64,000 nucleotides of DNA from Geobacter argillaceus (GCF_007830735.1 NZ_VLLN01000003.1:135327-199326); one strand, 5' to 3'. Counted from the stretch's first letter, positions 43,585 to 53,621 are shown. Made by a program: numbers and translations. The notes: a model not told the origin generated them from the letters alone.

Positions 43585-43947
43585 TCAGGTAAGAAGTTCA
43601 GATATCCGGGGTGCTTCCTGCCGGAGCAGGTAGCGCCCCTTGCCGGAGTTCCCGTCAGGAGCCAGCAGGAGGAGCAGAAAGAACTCGTCGTTTACGGTTC
43701 TCACCAATACCTTCACTTTGACAGTCGTAACGCTTAACTCTTCCATTGCCCCGGTTTTCAGCACTTCAATGGTCTGCCGAACCTCCTTCATGAGGTTTGC
43801 ATACTCAACGACCAGGAGTTGCACATCGAAATCAGCCGAGTCAGACAGGTAGTCATCGATGGGAATGCCGTCGTACCCCATGATGGAAGCGCCGATTGCA
43901 CCGGTTGTACTTTCCACCAGCTCCTTCAGTGTAGCTTTGAACGACAT
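43585..43947 (-). CDS. Roadblock/LC7-domain protein
   Basis: A 120-aa MglB-like protein: [31 protein letters not shown], a central helix ([29 protein letters not shown]) and strands [32 protein letters not shown]. Such proteins act as partners or GAPs of small Ras-like GTPases of the MglA type in polarity and motility control; no MglA gene is in the window. GAGG precedes the ATG at 43947, which overlaps the TPR gene by 22 bp. Confidence 0.85.
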   Translation of the reverse strand: MSFKATLKELVESTTGAIGASIMGYDGIPIDDYLSDSADFDVQLLVVEYANLMKEVRQTIEVLKTGAMEELSVTTVKVKVLVRTVNDEFFLLLLLAPDGNSGKGRYLLRQEAPRISELLT

Positions 43948-44954
43948 TCTTTCATCCTCCCAATGCTTGCCAGCCACCCCTCAAGAGTCGCTACCAGCGC
44001 CTGCCGCCGATGGGCTGGGCGGGCCTGCACGTCGTCATCGCCCACACCGGCGACGCCCAATTCGGGAAGCGGGCTCGGTTCAACAAAGGGCGGAGCGGGA
44101 ACTTCCGGGTGGGGGACTTCGCTACTGTTGCGTTCCATGGAAAGCAACTCGTTCAGGCGAACCAGGAGATCAGTGTCCATGGGATGTTGAGCAACGAGTT
44201 GACGATAAACGCCGATGGCGAGATCGTTGAACCCCTGTTTCACATAAAGCTCGGCCATGGTGGCAGAGACAACGGGAGCATGACCGATAGCCGACTCATC
44301 CTGGTTCGGTGCCCACTCATTTTCAGCAACCTCTTCCAGTTCTTCAATGATGCAGTCATCAGTAAGCTCATGAATCTCTTCATCCAGTTCACTTGACTCT
44401 GTAGCAACCGCGGGCATCTGTTCGGCAAAAAACAGCTCTTCACCAGATAAGTTTGTACCGAATGAATCTGCCCCGGAAATATCGAACTCACCCGATCCCG
44501 TCGTTTCAGCTATTGCCACCGCGTCTGAAACGCCTTTCGTTCGTGCAAGGGAGTCCAGAATCACCCTGCTTTCAAGGTCATTAGGCGCCAGGTCGAGGAC
44601 GATCCTGAGCGCCGACTCGGCAGCAGCAGAGTCACCGGCATCGGCGTAGATCTCGCTCAGGATACGCTGGGCCTGGACGTTTTCCGGCGTAATGCGGGCC
44701 ACATACTCAAGTGCAGTCCGTCCCTCCCCTTTGAGCCCCAGTTCGTGGCAGGCAAGCCCAAGTTCAAGCTGACCGGCCACCAGGTTCGGATGGCGGCCGG
44801 TTCCCCGCTTAGCCACAGCCAGAGCATCATCCGGGAGCCCCAGCTTGCGGTAGAGCTTTGCCAGGGGAATAAAGGCATACGAATCGGGATTGCGCTCCAG
44901 AATCTCCTCGTACAGTTTAATGTCGGTCCAGAATGAGGTTTTGTCTTCGCCCAT
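43926..44954 (-). CDS. TPR-repeat protein
   Basis: A 342-aa soluble protein. N-terminal TPRs (YEEILERNPDSYAFIPLAKLYRKLGLPDDALAVAKRG; then LELGLACHELGLKGEGRTALEYVARITPEN and ILSEIYADAGDSAAAESALRIVLDLAPND), an acidic unstructured middle (about residues 155-225), a further TPR (AELYVKQGFNDLAIGVYRQLVAQHP) and a Pro-rich region. It is translationally linked to the roadblock gene and starts 3 bp after the aroB stop. Likely a scaffold; partner unknown. Confidence 0.8.
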   Translation of the reverse strand: MGEDKTSFWTDIKLYEEILERNPDSYAFIPLAKLYRKLGLPDDALAVAKRGTGRHPNLVAGQLELGLACHELGLKGEGRTALEYVARITPENVQAQRILSEIYADAGDSAAAESALRIVLDLAPNDLESRVILDSLARTKGVSDAVAIAETTGSGEFDISGADSFGTNLSGEELFFAEQMPAVATESSELDEEIHELTDDCIIEELEEVAENEWAPNQDESAIGHAPVVSATMAELYVKQGFNDLAIGVYRQLVAQHPMDTDLLVRLNELLSMERNSSEVPHPEVPAPPFVEPSPLPELGVAGVGDDDVQARPAHRRQALVATLEGWLASIGRMKECRSKLH

Positions 44955-44956
44955 GC

Positions 44957-46042
44957 CTACCCCCCAAGCCCGCAACGAGCCAGCAGATCCTGCAAATCTG
45001 AAACGGTGGCGATGGTGTACCCGCCGATTCCCCGGTTGAAGACGAAGTTGAGCCCCTGATCGCGACTCTTCTTATCCTTGAGCAGCGCATCCAGGTACTG
45101 CGCTAACGGAAATACCGGCAAGACAACCGGCAGATTCAGGGCGGTCAAAAGGGCCGTGACCCTGGCAGCGTCAGCTTCGGAGGCATAACCGAAGGCCACG
45201 GACAGTTGCGCGGCCCGGGCCATGCCGATAGCGACTGCCTCTCCGTGAAGATATTGCCGGTAACCGGTCAAAGTTTCAACAGCATGACCGAGCGTATGGC
45301 CATAGTTGAGAACCGCCCTGAGCCCCCCTTCCCGTTCGTCCTGTTCGACAATGCCGGCCTTGATGGCACAGGAGCGGGCGATGATCGTCCTGAGGATATC
45401 CTGATCCCGTCGCAACAGGGGAGTGGTGTTGGCTTCGAGTAGCTCGTAAAAAGTCCGGTCCAGGGCCACGCCATATTTGACGACTTCGGCGAGTCCTGCC
45501 AGGTATTCCCGTTCCGGGAGGGTCTTGAGGGTTTCCGTATCGACCAGCACCAGGCGGGGCTGGTGAAAAGCGCCGATCAGATTCTTGCCACGGGGATGGT
45601 TGATGCCGGTCTTGCCGCCGACACTGCTGTCAACCTGGGCAAGGAGGGTCGTCGGCACCTGGACGAAAGGAATGCCGCGAAGAAAGGTCGCCGCAGCATA
45701 GCCGGCCATGTCGCCGACAACGCCGCCGCCCAGAGCCACGATAAAGCCGTCACGCGTCACGCCGCCTTCGATGAGCCGGTCGTAGATCGAGTTGAGGGTG
45801 TCGCTGTTCTTGTACTGCTCGCCATCGGCGATTTCCACCTCCAGCACGCCAAATCCAGCAGCTTCGAGGGACGCCTTGACGGTGGGCAGGTACAATGCGC
45901 CCACCGTCGGATTGGTGACTACCGCCGCCCGCTTTCCCAACCCGACAGCGTGACAGAGCGGACCTATTTGAGGCAGCGTCCCGGTACCCACCTGAACCCG
46001 GTAACTCCTGTCGCCCAGACCAACGGTAACGATCTCCCCCAT
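44957..46042 (-). CDS. aroB: 3-dehydroquinate synthase
   Basis: A 361-aa NAD- and zinc-dependent enzyme converting DAHP to 3-dehydroquinate. Signatures: [82 protein letters not shown], and metal ligands in [17 protein letters not shown] and [10 protein letters not shown]. The ATG at 46042 with GGGAG upstream is chosen over a TTG four codons earlier. It follows aroC by 13 bp. Confidence 0.97.
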   Translation of the reverse strand: MGEIVTVGLGDRSYRVQVGTGTLPQIGPLCHAVGLGKRAAVVTNPTVGALYLPTVKASLEAAGFGVLEVEIADGEQYKNSDTLNSIYDRLIEGGVTRDGFIVALGGGVVGDMAGYAAATFLRGIPFVQVPTTLLAQVDSSVGGKTGINHPRGKNLIGAFHQPRLVLVDTETLKTLPEREYLAGLAEVVKYGVALDRTFYELLEANTTPLLRRDQDILRTIIARSCAIKAGIVEQDEREGGLRAVLNYGHTLGHAVETLTGYRQYLHGEAVAIGMARAAQLSVAFGYASEADAARVTALLTALNLPVVLPVFPLAQYLDALLKDKKSRDQGLNFVFNRGIGGYTIATVSDLQDLLARCGLGG

Positions 46043-46055
46043 CACAACTCCCAAT

Positions 46056-47237
46056 TCAAAACTCGCTCAGGTACTCGACATATGAAGCATAGTTGCGCTG
46101 CATCTCCGCCACACTGTCGCCACCGAATTTCTCAATCATCGCTTCGGCCAGGGCAAAGGCCGTCACGGCCTCCACCACCACCGCCGCCGCCGGCACGGCG
46201 CAGACGTCCGAACGTTCAACCGTTGCCTCGTATGACTCCTTGGTATCGATATCAACCGACCGCAGCGGCTTGTAGAGGGTGGGAATCGGCTTCATGGCGG
46301 CCCTGAGCACGATATCCTCGCCATTGCTGATCCCGCCTTCGATACCGCCGGCGTTGTTGGTTTTGCGGTAGAACCCGGTCCGCTTGCCTTTGACGATCCT
46401 GGCCGAGTCGTAATAGATCTCGTCATGCACCTTGGAGCCGGGGAGACGGGCGGCATCGAAGCCGCAGCCGATCTCCACACCTTTGATGGCCTGGACCCCC
46501 ATAACTGCGCAGGCCAGGCGGGAGTCGAGCTTCCGGTCCCAATGGGCGTGACTGCCCAAACCGGCCGGGATGCCGCTCACCACAACCTGGACAATGCCAC
46601 CCACCGAGTCGCCGGCCGCTTTCATCCGGTCTATATGTTCCTTCATTGCGGCTTCGGCAACCGCATCATAGGTGTAAAGCTCCGAACGTGCGGCCATCTC
46701 CACCAGATTCTGGAGCGGGAGATTGGGACGTTGGGCGACAATGCCGCCCAACTCGGCGACAAAACAGTTGACCGTAATCCCGAACTGGGCAAGAAGGGAC
46801 TTGGCAACGCTGCCAACCGCAACCCGTACCGCTGTTTCCCGGGCGCTCGCCCGCTCCAGGATATTCCTCACGTCCCGGTGGTCGTATTTCATGGCTCCGG
46901 GAAGGTCCGCGTGGCCGGGCCGTGAGCGGGTAACGCGGATCTTGTCGTTCTGGTGCCGCTCGTAGGGAGACATCTTTTCCTGCCAGTTCTCCCAGTCGCG
47001 GTTTTTCACCGCCAGGGTCACCGGCGAACCGATGGTCTTGCCCCAGCGGACGCCGGAGAGAATCTCCACCTGATCCTTTTCAATAAGCATCCGCCCACCG
47101 CGACCGTAGCCTCCCTGGCGGCGTGCAAGGTCAACGTTAATGGTCTCTTCGGCAACCGGCAGGTTGGACGGAAGCCCTTCGATGATGGCGGTCAGTTGGG
47201 GGCCGTGGGATTCACCGGCGCAAAGGTAACGAAGCAT
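46056..47237 (-). CDS. aroC: Chorismate synthase
   Basis: A 393-aa FMN-dependent enzyme, last common step of the shikimate pathway. Signatures: [38 protein letters not shown], the [38 protein letters not shown] block, [27 protein letters not shown]. Followed by aroB and preceded by a hairpin that separates it from the pil operon. Confidence 0.97.
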   Translation of the reverse strand: MLRYLCAGESHGPQLTAIIEGLPSNLPVAEETINVDLARRQGGYGRGGRMLIEKDQVEILSGVRWGKTIGSPVTLAVKNRDWENWQEKMSPYERHQNDKIRVTRSRPGHADLPGAMKYDHRDVRNILERASARETAVRVAVGSVAKSLLAQFGITVNCFVAELGGIVAQRPNLPLQNLVEMAARSELYTYDAVAEAAMKEHIDRMKAAGDSVGGIVQVVVSGIPAGLGSHAHWDRKLDSRLACAVMGVQAIKGVEIGCGFDAARLPGSKVHDEIYYDSARIVKGKRTGFYRKTNNAGGIEGGISNGEDIVLRAAMKPIPTLYKPLRSVDIDTKESYEATVERSDVCAVPAAAVVVEAVTAFALAEAMIEKFGGDSVAEMQRNYASYVEYLSEF

Positions 47238-47254
47238 TATATCTCCACTCTAAA

Positions 47255-47281
47255 GAAATGCCAGGGATACCCTGGCATTTC
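47255..47281. terminator. Perfect 12-bp hairpin between lipoprotein gene and aroC
   Basis: GAAATGCCAGGG-ATA-CCCTGGCATTTC, perfect arms with a 3-nt loop. It lacks a strong T-run, so it may stabilise or attenuate rather than terminate. It lies 31 bp past the lipoprotein stop and 18 bp ahead of aroC. Confidence 0.5.
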
Positions 47282-47311
47282 TAATCATCTTCAATTTACA
47301 TTAAATCTGCT

Positions 47312-47956
47312 TCAATAGCCAACCGAAACGTTTACTGACTTGCCCGCACTGTCCGTAATTGTAATAGTAGCAGTTCGCAAACCAGTAATGAGCACATTGT
47401 TCGTAATACTCACTGATGCACCAGTTGCTGATACACCGATATTAGGAGTGCTAGATGACGCAGAGTATGGAGAGATCCCCCCCGAAATTGCAACCGTCTT
47501 AGCTGTTCCAACTGCGTCAGTCACAAGAAATGCAACCGCAGTAGGGGTAGCACTCAGCGAAGCTATGGCAGGAATAGTTATTCGCTTAAACTGCGTCAAT
47601 GAACCTGTTTGAGCTGAGACATCAATAAAAATAGGTTCGGTGCCTTGCTGCACAGATTTGGATATAAATGTAATAGCACCAGAGCTATTTACTTTTTTTG
47701 TTTGCGAAAAGCTACTTATTCTAATTGTCGGCGTATAAATATTTTCTGAATAAGATATTTCTGTACCTGTAGGGTCTTTGGTCGGATGCTTATAGGTTAC
47801 CGTACTTTCAGCGTGGGAATAACCTCCTGAATCGTCCACCTTGGTAGCAGTCATGTCTAGACTGCCAATCAAGTCGCCATCGCCTGAGCCACAGCCCTGA
47901 ACGGTAAAAACTATTACCACCGTGAGTACGCGTAATAAGCTAAAGAAAATTTTCAT
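47312..47956 (-). CDS. Predicted lipoprotein with Ig-like region
   Basis: A 214-aa exported protein. The lipobox FTVQGC at about residues 17-22 marks a lipoprotein signal peptide. The body is beta-rich, Ser/Thr-rich and low in charge, and its last 70 residues (AIASLSATPTAVAFLVTDAVGTAKTVAISGGISPY...) look like a bacterial Ig-like domain. No named family recognised. Base composition is clearly more A/T-rich than its neighbours pilQ and aroC, suggesting acquisition. It follows pilQ by 23 bp and may be co-transcribed with it. Confidence 0.72.
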   Translation of the reverse strand: MKIFFSLLRVLTVVIVFTVQGCGSGDGDLIGSLDMTATKVDDSGGYSHAESTVTYKHPTKDPTGTEISYSENIYTPTIRISSFSQTKKVNSSGAITFISKSVQQGTEPIFIDVSAQTGSLTQFKRITIPAIASLSATPTAVAFLVTDAVGTAKTVAISGGISPYSASSSTPNIGVSATGASVSITNNVLITGLRTATITITDSAGKSVNVSVGY

Positions 47957-47979
47957 CCTAATCCTCTCGGCTAAATCGC

Positions 47980-50781
47980 TTAAGATACAATCTTCGGAGT
48001 AATAAAGATCAACAGTTCATTTTTGAGCTTGGTTTTAGTATTCGACTTGAACAGCCAGCCGAACAACGGGATGTCAGCAAGGAACGGCACGCCGGTGTCG
48101 GTCTCCGTATCCGAATCCACATAGATACCGCCAATGACCGTGGTCTCACCATTCTTCACCACCAGTTCGGTAGTTGCCTCCTTCTTGTTGATCGGCGGCG
48201 GTGTGCCGCTCCCCACCGAGTTGTTGGAGGCCTTGATCTTCATGGAAACACTACCATCGGCAGTGATGTGCGGGGTTACTTCCAGGGTCAGGGCCGCTTC
48301 AACGAACTCGGTCTTGGTTCCTTCCGCCGACACGGTCTGGTACGGAACGGACTGGCCCTGGGATATCTTGGCCGCCTTGTTGTTGACTGTGAGCACCTTA
48401 GGCGTGGAGATGATCTTCACCTGACCGATGGTGGCCGCCGCCGAAAGACGCAGGTCCAGCTGTACATTGCTGGTCAGCTTGCCGAACGACATGCCGGTTG
48501 CCATCCCGCCGGTAGTGACTGTCGGCAGCACCGTCGACACAACACCGCCCAGGGAAGTGGTGACCGAATTGAGGTTGGCAAAACTGGCCGAGCCGTCCTT
48601 ATAGCTCAAGCCCCACTGCACTCCGATATCCCGGGTAAAGTTGGACGAGGCCTCAACGATGCGCGCCTCGATCATTACCTGTTTCTCCGGCACATCCAGG
48701 GATTCCAGCAGCAGTTTCATTTTCTTGATGGCCGGTTCCACATCGACAACGATCACCTTGTTGGTACGGGCATCTGAAGAAACAGTCACATCGGTCCGAA
48801 AATTGGCGGATGAGATGGCCTTGAACTGCTTTTCAATATCGGCGATGTTGGCAAAATTGACATCGAAGATGACGGTCTTGAGATCCATCTTCCGCACTTC
48901 AGCCTGAATCCGATCCCTCTCTTCTTCATCCAGAGACTTTATCTTGGACTTTGGCCGGATCTGCACGATGTTACCGTCCCGCTGCATGGCCAACGCCTTG
49001 TTTTCCATGATTACATCCAGGGCCTGGTCCCATGGCACGTTCACCAGCTTCAGGCTAATGGTTCCGCTGACATCGTCGGAAACCAGGATATTCAGGTTGC
49101 TCACTTCGGCAATCAGTTGAAAAATCTTCCTGATGTCGGCATCCGAAAACTCAAGACTGATGCGACGCCCGGTGTATTTTTTCGCACCAGCGGCAGGTGC
49201 CGAATCCTGTGCCGTCTTGTCCGGGAGCGACATCTCCTCGGCTGCCTTCTCCTCTTTGGCCTTTGGAGCGGCCTTAGCCATGGGGGACTCTTCGGCTTGA
49301 TACGTATCCTTGATGCTCAGGATAACACGATCATTGTCGCGCGTTACGGTAGCAGGGGCCTCGCTACGGAGCTTTACCAGAAACCGTGCATCAGTTCCCC
49401 CCTTGACCCTGACTGCATAGGGAGTTACGCCCTGAACCACGCTGGTGAACCCGCTTGTATCAAGTGATCGCTGCAGCTTTTTCGGGAGCTGGCAGTTTTT
49501 CAGTGTAAGGGAAACCCCTTTGGCAACTTTTGAGGGTTTGCCAACGACACAATCTCCGCTGACCCTGATGGCGAGACGGGCGCTACCGTCCTTTTGCGAG
49601 AAGTCGATCGCTTCTACAGTGGCAACTCCGGGGTGAACGGACTTCTTGACCGGCGCCGGAGTTGCTTCAGATTCGGCTGCCACTGGAGCAGCAGATGGTT
49701 CAGCAGCGGCCGCGGCAACCTTTGGTGCTTCGACCGTCGGTGCCACCGGTGCCGCGGTTGCTTCCTGTTTTTTGGGAACCGGCGTGTCGCCAAAAACGAT
49801 TTTCAAACCCGTAGCGCTCTTACTGATCTGATAGTGGGGCAGAACTCCCTGCGACGCATCGAATACGATCCGGACCTTTTCCGCAGAAGGTCCCAGCCGT
49901 GCCTTGCCGAGTCCGAAACCGTTGATATCGACTGTCTTGGATGACAGACCACTTTTCACGCCGGGAATATCAATGACTAAACGGTCCGGCTTGGTCAGTT
50001 TAAACGAGTTGTAGGCTTCGACACCACCATTTACTTCAACGAGAATGCCATCAGAGGCCTTTGTTATGGCTGTTAACGATTTACCCTCAGATGCCGGCGT
50101 TTTCTCCTTTTCAGCGTGTACCGGTTCACTCGGCTTTTCAACCGATTGAACCAGAGTAGATTGTGCTACGGGGGCGGAAGTGGGCTGCGCTGCCGGCACC
50201 TCAGCCTTGGCCGCAGCAGGCGCGACCGATTCCGCTTTGGCTTCCGTCTGGGGAGCCGGGACCGTACCTGTTGCGACCTTTTCTGGGGCTACCGTCGGAG
50301 TCAAAACCTGTTCCGTCTTTATCGACGTCGCTGCTGGCGGAGCCGACAATGATACAACCAGCCTGCTCTTGTCAACCGGGTCTGCGGATACGGTAAATTC
50401 GGCATCCCGGGCCAGGAAAATCTCAACGCGGCTGAGTGAGCCGGTCCCAAAACTGTGACTGGTCACGTCTACCTTATTAACCTCCCCCTTGTTGACCTCC
50501 TGAATGCCCTTGGCAGCACCGGGCATAGTCTGGGCCAGATCAACAACCACTTTGGCGGGATTTGCCGTCCGGTAAAATGTATAGGTCAGAGGCTTGCTGG
50601 CAGTAATTTCCACCTGTTTGCCGTCATCAGAAACCTTGATGGCTTTGATTTCAGCCGGTTCGTCCGGCGCCGCAACAACCGACGGCTTGACGGCCGCCAT
50701 GCGCTCGGCACAACCGGTAAGCGCTGCCAGCAATATGAGGAGCATGCTCCCCTGACGTATTCTGGACCAGTGCACTCTCAT
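47980..50781 (-). CDS. pilQ: Type IV pilus secretin PilQ
   Basis: A 933-aa outer-membrane secretin. It has a lipobox-like signal (LLAALTGC), three AMIN-type peptidoglycan-binding repeats (about residues 40-130, 240-335 and 385-495), Ala/Pro-rich linkers between them, a short N0/STN domain (ISLEFSDADIRKIFQLIAEVSNLNILVSDDVSG), an N1 domain and the C-terminal secretin (KQVMIEARIVEASSNFTRDIGVQWG ... VPFLADIPLFGWLFKSNTKTKLKNELLIFITPKIV). Three AMIN copies is more than the usual one or two. Operon pilM-N-O-P-Q; the gap to pilP is 12 bp. Confidence 0.95.
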   Translation of the reverse strand: MRVHWSRIRQGSMLLILLAALTGCAERMAAVKPSVVAAPDEPAEIKAIKVSDDGKQVEITASKPLTYTFYRTANPAKVVVDLAQTMPGAAKGIQEVNKGEVNKVDVTSHSFGTGSLSRVEIFLARDAEFTVSADPVDKSRLVVSLSAPPAATSIKTEQVLTPTVAPEKVATGTVPAPQTEAKAESVAPAAAKAEVPAAQPTSAPVAQSTLVQSVEKPSEPVHAEKEKTPASEGKSLTAITKASDGILVEVNGGVEAYNSFKLTKPDRLVIDIPGVKSGLSSKTVDINGFGLGKARLGPSAEKVRIVFDASQGVLPHYQISKSATGLKIVFGDTPVPKKQEATAAPVAPTVEAPKVAAAAAEPSAAPVAAESEATPAPVKKSVHPGVATVEAIDFSQKDGSARLAIRVSGDCVVGKPSKVAKGVSLTLKNCQLPKKLQRSLDTSGFTSVVQGVTPYAVRVKGGTDARFLVKLRSEAPATVTRDNDRVILSIKDTYQAEESPMAKAAPKAKEEKAAEEMSLPDKTAQDSAPAAGAKKYTGRRISLEFSDADIRKIFQLIAEVSNLNILVSDDVSGTISLKLVNVPWDQALDVIMENKALAMQRDGNIVQIRPKSKIKSLDEEERDRIQAEVRKMDLKTVIFDVNFANIADIEKQFKAISSANFRTDVTVSSDARTNKVIVVDVEPAIKKMKLLLESLDVPEKQVMIEARIVEASSNFTRDIGVQWGLSYKDGSASFANLNSVTTSLGGVVSTVLPTVTTGGMATGMSFGKLTSNVQLDLRLSAAATIGQVKIISTPKVLTVNNKAAKISQGQSVPYQTVSAEGTKTEFVEAALTLEVTPHITADGSVSMKIKASNNSVGSGTPPPINKKEATTELVVKNGETTVIGGIYVDSDTETDTGVPFLADIPLFGWLFKSNTKTKLKNELLIFITPKIVS

Positions 50782-50793
50782 CTGTAAATCTCC

Positions 50794-51369
50794 TTACTTT
50801 TTCCTGGTCAGGGTAAGTTTTACGGTCCTTTTTCGTACGCGGCCGTCGTCGTTCCGAAACTTCTCCACAATCTCCACAGAGTTGAGGTTGACTTTTGCAA
50901 CGACACCATTGTTACTCCCAACAGCCATCCCTTGCCTTACGACATAGGCCTTTCCCGCAGGATCAATCAGGAGTGCCCTGTTTTCCTTGATGCCGGTTAT
51001 GATTCCAACGACTTTGAACTTCTCCGTTTCATAACTTAGAATCGGCAACAGATCACCGGATTTTTTTACTACCTGTTCACTATTTTTGTCTGTCGGCAAA
51101 GGAGCCGTAACTGCCGGCTTGAAAGGATCTTTTTTGCTTGTGAAATCAATTGAGCCGACGGTTGCGATGCGAGCAGCCGATATCGTTTTTTGGACACCCG
51201 ACTTGGTGCTGGTCATAGACTTGTGAACGGCAGACGCAGGCGCAGCAGTTTTGGCGGGCTGCGCCTGCTGGGGAGGAGGAGACGATACTTCCTTCTTGCA
51301 TCCACACACCAGAGTGAACGCAAGGGAACAGGTCAGCAAGAATACCGCAACATTATTTCTTCTTGTCAT
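50794..51369 (-). CDS. pilP: Type IV pilus assembly lipoprotein PilP
   Basis: A 191-aa inner-membrane lipoprotein linking PilN/O to PilQ. Signal with lipobox (FLLTCSLAFTLVCGC), a Pro/Ala-rich linker, then the PilP domain: FTSKKDPFKPAVTAP, LPILSYETEKFKVVGIITG, NRALLIDPAGKAYVVRQGMAVGSNNGVV. The ATG at 51369 overlaps the end of pilO by 17 bp; a much longer frame upstream is an artefact. Confidence 0.94.
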   Translation of the reverse strand: MTRRNNVAVFLLTCSLAFTLVCGCKKEVSSPPPQQAQPAKTAAPASAVHKSMTSTKSGVQKTISAARIATVGSIDFTSKKDPFKPAVTAPLPTDKNSEQVVKKSGDLLPILSYETEKFKVVGIITGIKENRALLIDPAGKAYVVRQGMAVGSNNGVVAKVNLNSVEIVEKFRNDDGRVRKRTVKLTLTRKK

Positions 51370-51949
51370 CCTTGATCTCTTTCTTGTCGAGAAAGCGGAA
51401 GGTCGTCGCCAGACAGGTAACCTTTGCCAGAGTACGCCCCCTATCCGTCTTGATGTCTGAAAAAGTAACATTCTGCATATTGACGATCCGGGGCAGGTTA
51501 CCAACGGTAGTGAAGAAATTGGCAAGGCTAAGGTACGAACCGAACACAACGATATCCACCGGCACTTCAGCGTAGAAATCCTTGGGCACTTCCGGTTTGG
51601 GTGCAAATCGTAAGAAGTCGAGCCCTGCACCTTTTCCGGCACTCGTGATGCTGGTCAACAGGGACGGAATCTCCTTCTGGTTGGGAAGCTCGGTAAGAGC
51701 GCTATCTAACTCCTTTTGCAACTTATCGTACTCAGACTTGAATTTTGGCAGATTGTCGGCAACCTGCTTCTTCTCCTGAACCTCGGACCGCAACCCATCC
51801 AACTTAGTCTGCAGATCCTTCAACTCCTGCATCTTGGGCTGCAGCAGACTGAAGTAAAGAGCCGCTCCAATCAGTAGCACCACGGCAACCAGGATCATGA
51901 CCTTTTGTCGGGTCGGCAACTTCAGAATTTTATCAATACGTGGATCCAT
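51353..51949 (-). CDS. pilO: Type IV pilus alignment protein PilO
   Basis: A 198-aa bitopic inner-membrane protein: N-terminal TM (KVMILVAVVLLIGAALYFSLLQP), a coiled coil (LKDLQTKLDGLRSEVQEKKQVADNL), then the PilO ferredoxin-like domain (LTSITSAGKGAGLDFLRFAPKPEVPKDFYAEVPVDIVVFGSYLSLANFFTTVGNLPRIVNMQNV). It partners PilN. Confidence 0.95.
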   Translation of the reverse strand: MDPRIDKILKLPTRQKVMILVAVVLLIGAALYFSLLQPKMQELKDLQTKLDGLRSEVQEKKQVADNLPKFKSEYDKLQKELDSALTELPNQKEIPSLLTSITSAGKGAGLDFLRFAPKPEVPKDFYAEVPVDIVVFGSYLSLANFFTTVGNLPRIVNMQNVTFSDIKTDRGRTLAKVTCLATTFRFLDKKEIKDDKKK

Positions 51950-51987
51950 GCCATATCCTCAATGGTGTCCTGCAATGTGCCAATTCA

Positions 51988-52554
51988 CTACTTTTTGGGA
52001 GGGTCCTCTTTCTTCTGACTTTTCAACACGCAGGTGATATCAAATCTTTTCAGCTTGACGCCGCTTACCTCAGCTTGCTCGGAAACCTGCAATTCAACGT
52101 TCGTGAAGTCAGCAGAAGCCTGAAGACGACGCATGAAATCGGCTATGAGCTCCTCGCTGAAAGCAATTCCCGAGATAGATACCGTCCCGGTCCCTTCAGA
52201 ATACTTGGTCAACCAAAGTTTTTCCGGAACAGCACCACTCAAGGTCGCCAGCCGTATCGCAGGGCCGGTTTTTTCATGGCGGAGCTGGGCCAGAATATCG
52301 AGCTTTTTCTTCACTTCAGCCTGAAGCTTTTTAATGTTGTCGATTTCACCAATATTCTTCTTTAGTTGCTGAATATCGTTCTCCGCAGAGGTTATTTCGT
52401 TTTTGGTGCCGCTGATTTTGCCAAGCGTTACTGAATAGAGGGCAAAGAAGATCAAGAGAACGCCAGCTATCGACATGAGGGCAATAGTGGTTTGTTGTCT
52501 GGCGGTTTCTTTCTTTTTTGCAGCCCGGACAGGTAAAAGGTTTATCCTGATCAT
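51988..52554 (-). CDS. pilN: Type IV pilus alignment protein PilN
   Basis: A 188-aa protein with the short cytoplasmic MIRINLLPVRAAKKKE motif that docks in PilM, a TM (TTIALMSIAGVLLIFFALYSVTL), a coiled coil and a periplasmic ferredoxin-like domain (KLWLTKYSEGTGTVSISGIAFSEELIADFMRRLQASADFTNVELQVSEQ). The ATG overlaps the pilM stop by 4 bp. Confidence 0.95.
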   Translation of the reverse strand: MIRINLLPVRAAKKKETARQQTTIALMSIAGVLLIFFALYSVTLGKISGTKNEITSAENDIQQLKKNIGEIDNIKKLQAEVKKKLDILAQLRHEKTGPAIRLATLSGAVPEKLWLTKYSEGTGTVSISGIAFSEELIADFMRRLQASADFTNVELQVSEQAEVSGVKLKRFDITCVLKSQKKEDPPKK

Positions 52555-53603
52555 TTATCGCCGAGCCTCCTTATCGCCAATCCAACCGCCACGGCCATCA
52601 GAGGCCCGATCTGCTCAAGGTATTCGGGATCAAATTCCTTTTCGCTGAACGTTATCTTCTGGAACGGGTTCATGATTTCAACAGGCAGTCCGAGTCTATG
52701 ACTTACCGCGTCAATCAGGTGTGGAGTCTTTGCAGCACCACCACTGATAAGCACTCGACTTATCTTTCCTTCAATAGCATTGGAATTGTAGAAATCCAGG
52801 GATCGACGAATTTCCAGCGCCAAATTTTCATTAACCTTATCGATTACATCCAGAAGTCGTGACCCGGAGACAGCATCACCGGTCACCTTTTGTCTCTCCG
52901 CCTCTTCCCCGCTCAAGCCAAACTGTTTCTGGATCTCTTCAGTAAAAAGGTTGCCTCCCATTTGAACGTCGCGGGTAAAGAGCGATGTCCCTGCATGAAC
53001 TACGTTCAGGTTCATGATACTTGCCCCTATATTAATAAGGGCACAAACTTCATCCGGATTCACTTCATAGTTGAGTTCAAAAGCATTTTGAACTGCAAAG
53101 GAGTCGACATCAATGACCACCAGCTTTATGCCTGCTTCATTGAACACCGATAGATAGTCATTGATGATATCCTTCTTGCTTGCAACAAGGAGGACGCTCA
53201 TCTTGGAAGGATCGACCCCGTCGCTTTCCAGAACCTGGAAATCCACATGAACATCGTTTATGTCAAAGGGAATATACTGTTCCGCCTCCCAATGAATCTG
53301 TTCTTCAAGCTCTTCCGGCTGCATTACAGGGAGAGCTATCTTCCGAATGATAATGGAATTGCCGGAAACCGATGTTGAAGCCTCCTTTTCCTTGACGGCG
53401 AGACTCTTCAGAAGTCCTTTCACCGCCTCCACCACCGTATAACTGTCCATCAAAGCGTTGTCGACGATAGCCTCGGGTGGCAAACGCCAGATGCCGACAT
53501 TCTGCAGGGAATAGCTGCCTTTTTGCTCTTTCAACTGGACGAGCTTTACCGAACTAGACCCCACATCTATTCCAACCAGTTCTTTTTTCTTGGCAAAAAA
53601 CAT
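52551..53603 (-). CDS. pilM: Type IV pilus assembly ATPase-fold protein PilM
   Basis: A 350-aa cytoplasmic actin-like protein: LVGIDVGSSSVKLVQLK (phosphate 1), QIHWEAEQYIPFDINDVHVDFQVL, SIMNLNVVHAGTSLFTRDVQMGG and ISGGAAKTPHLIDAVSHRLGLPVEIMNPF. It binds the PilN N-terminus. 18 bp separate it from the small HTH gene upstream. Confidence 0.96.
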   Translation of the reverse strand: MFFAKKKELVGIDVGSSSVKLVQLKEQKGSYSLQNVGIWRLPPEAIVDNALMDSYTVVEAVKGLLKSLAVKEKEASTSVSGNSIIIRKIALPVMQPEELEEQIHWEAEQYIPFDINDVHVDFQVLESDGVDPSKMSVLLVASKKDIINDYLSVFNEAGIKLVVIDVDSFAVQNAFELNYEVNPDEVCALINIGASIMNLNVVHAGTSLFTRDVQMGGNLFTEEIQKQFGLSGEEAERQKVTGDAVSGSRLLDVIDKVNENLALEIRRSLDFYNSNAIEGKISRVLISGGAAKTPHLIDAVSHRLGLPVEIMNPFQKITFSEKEFDPEYLEQIGPLMAVAVGLAIRRLGDK

Positions 53604-53621
53604 GTGTGACCCTGTCCCTGG

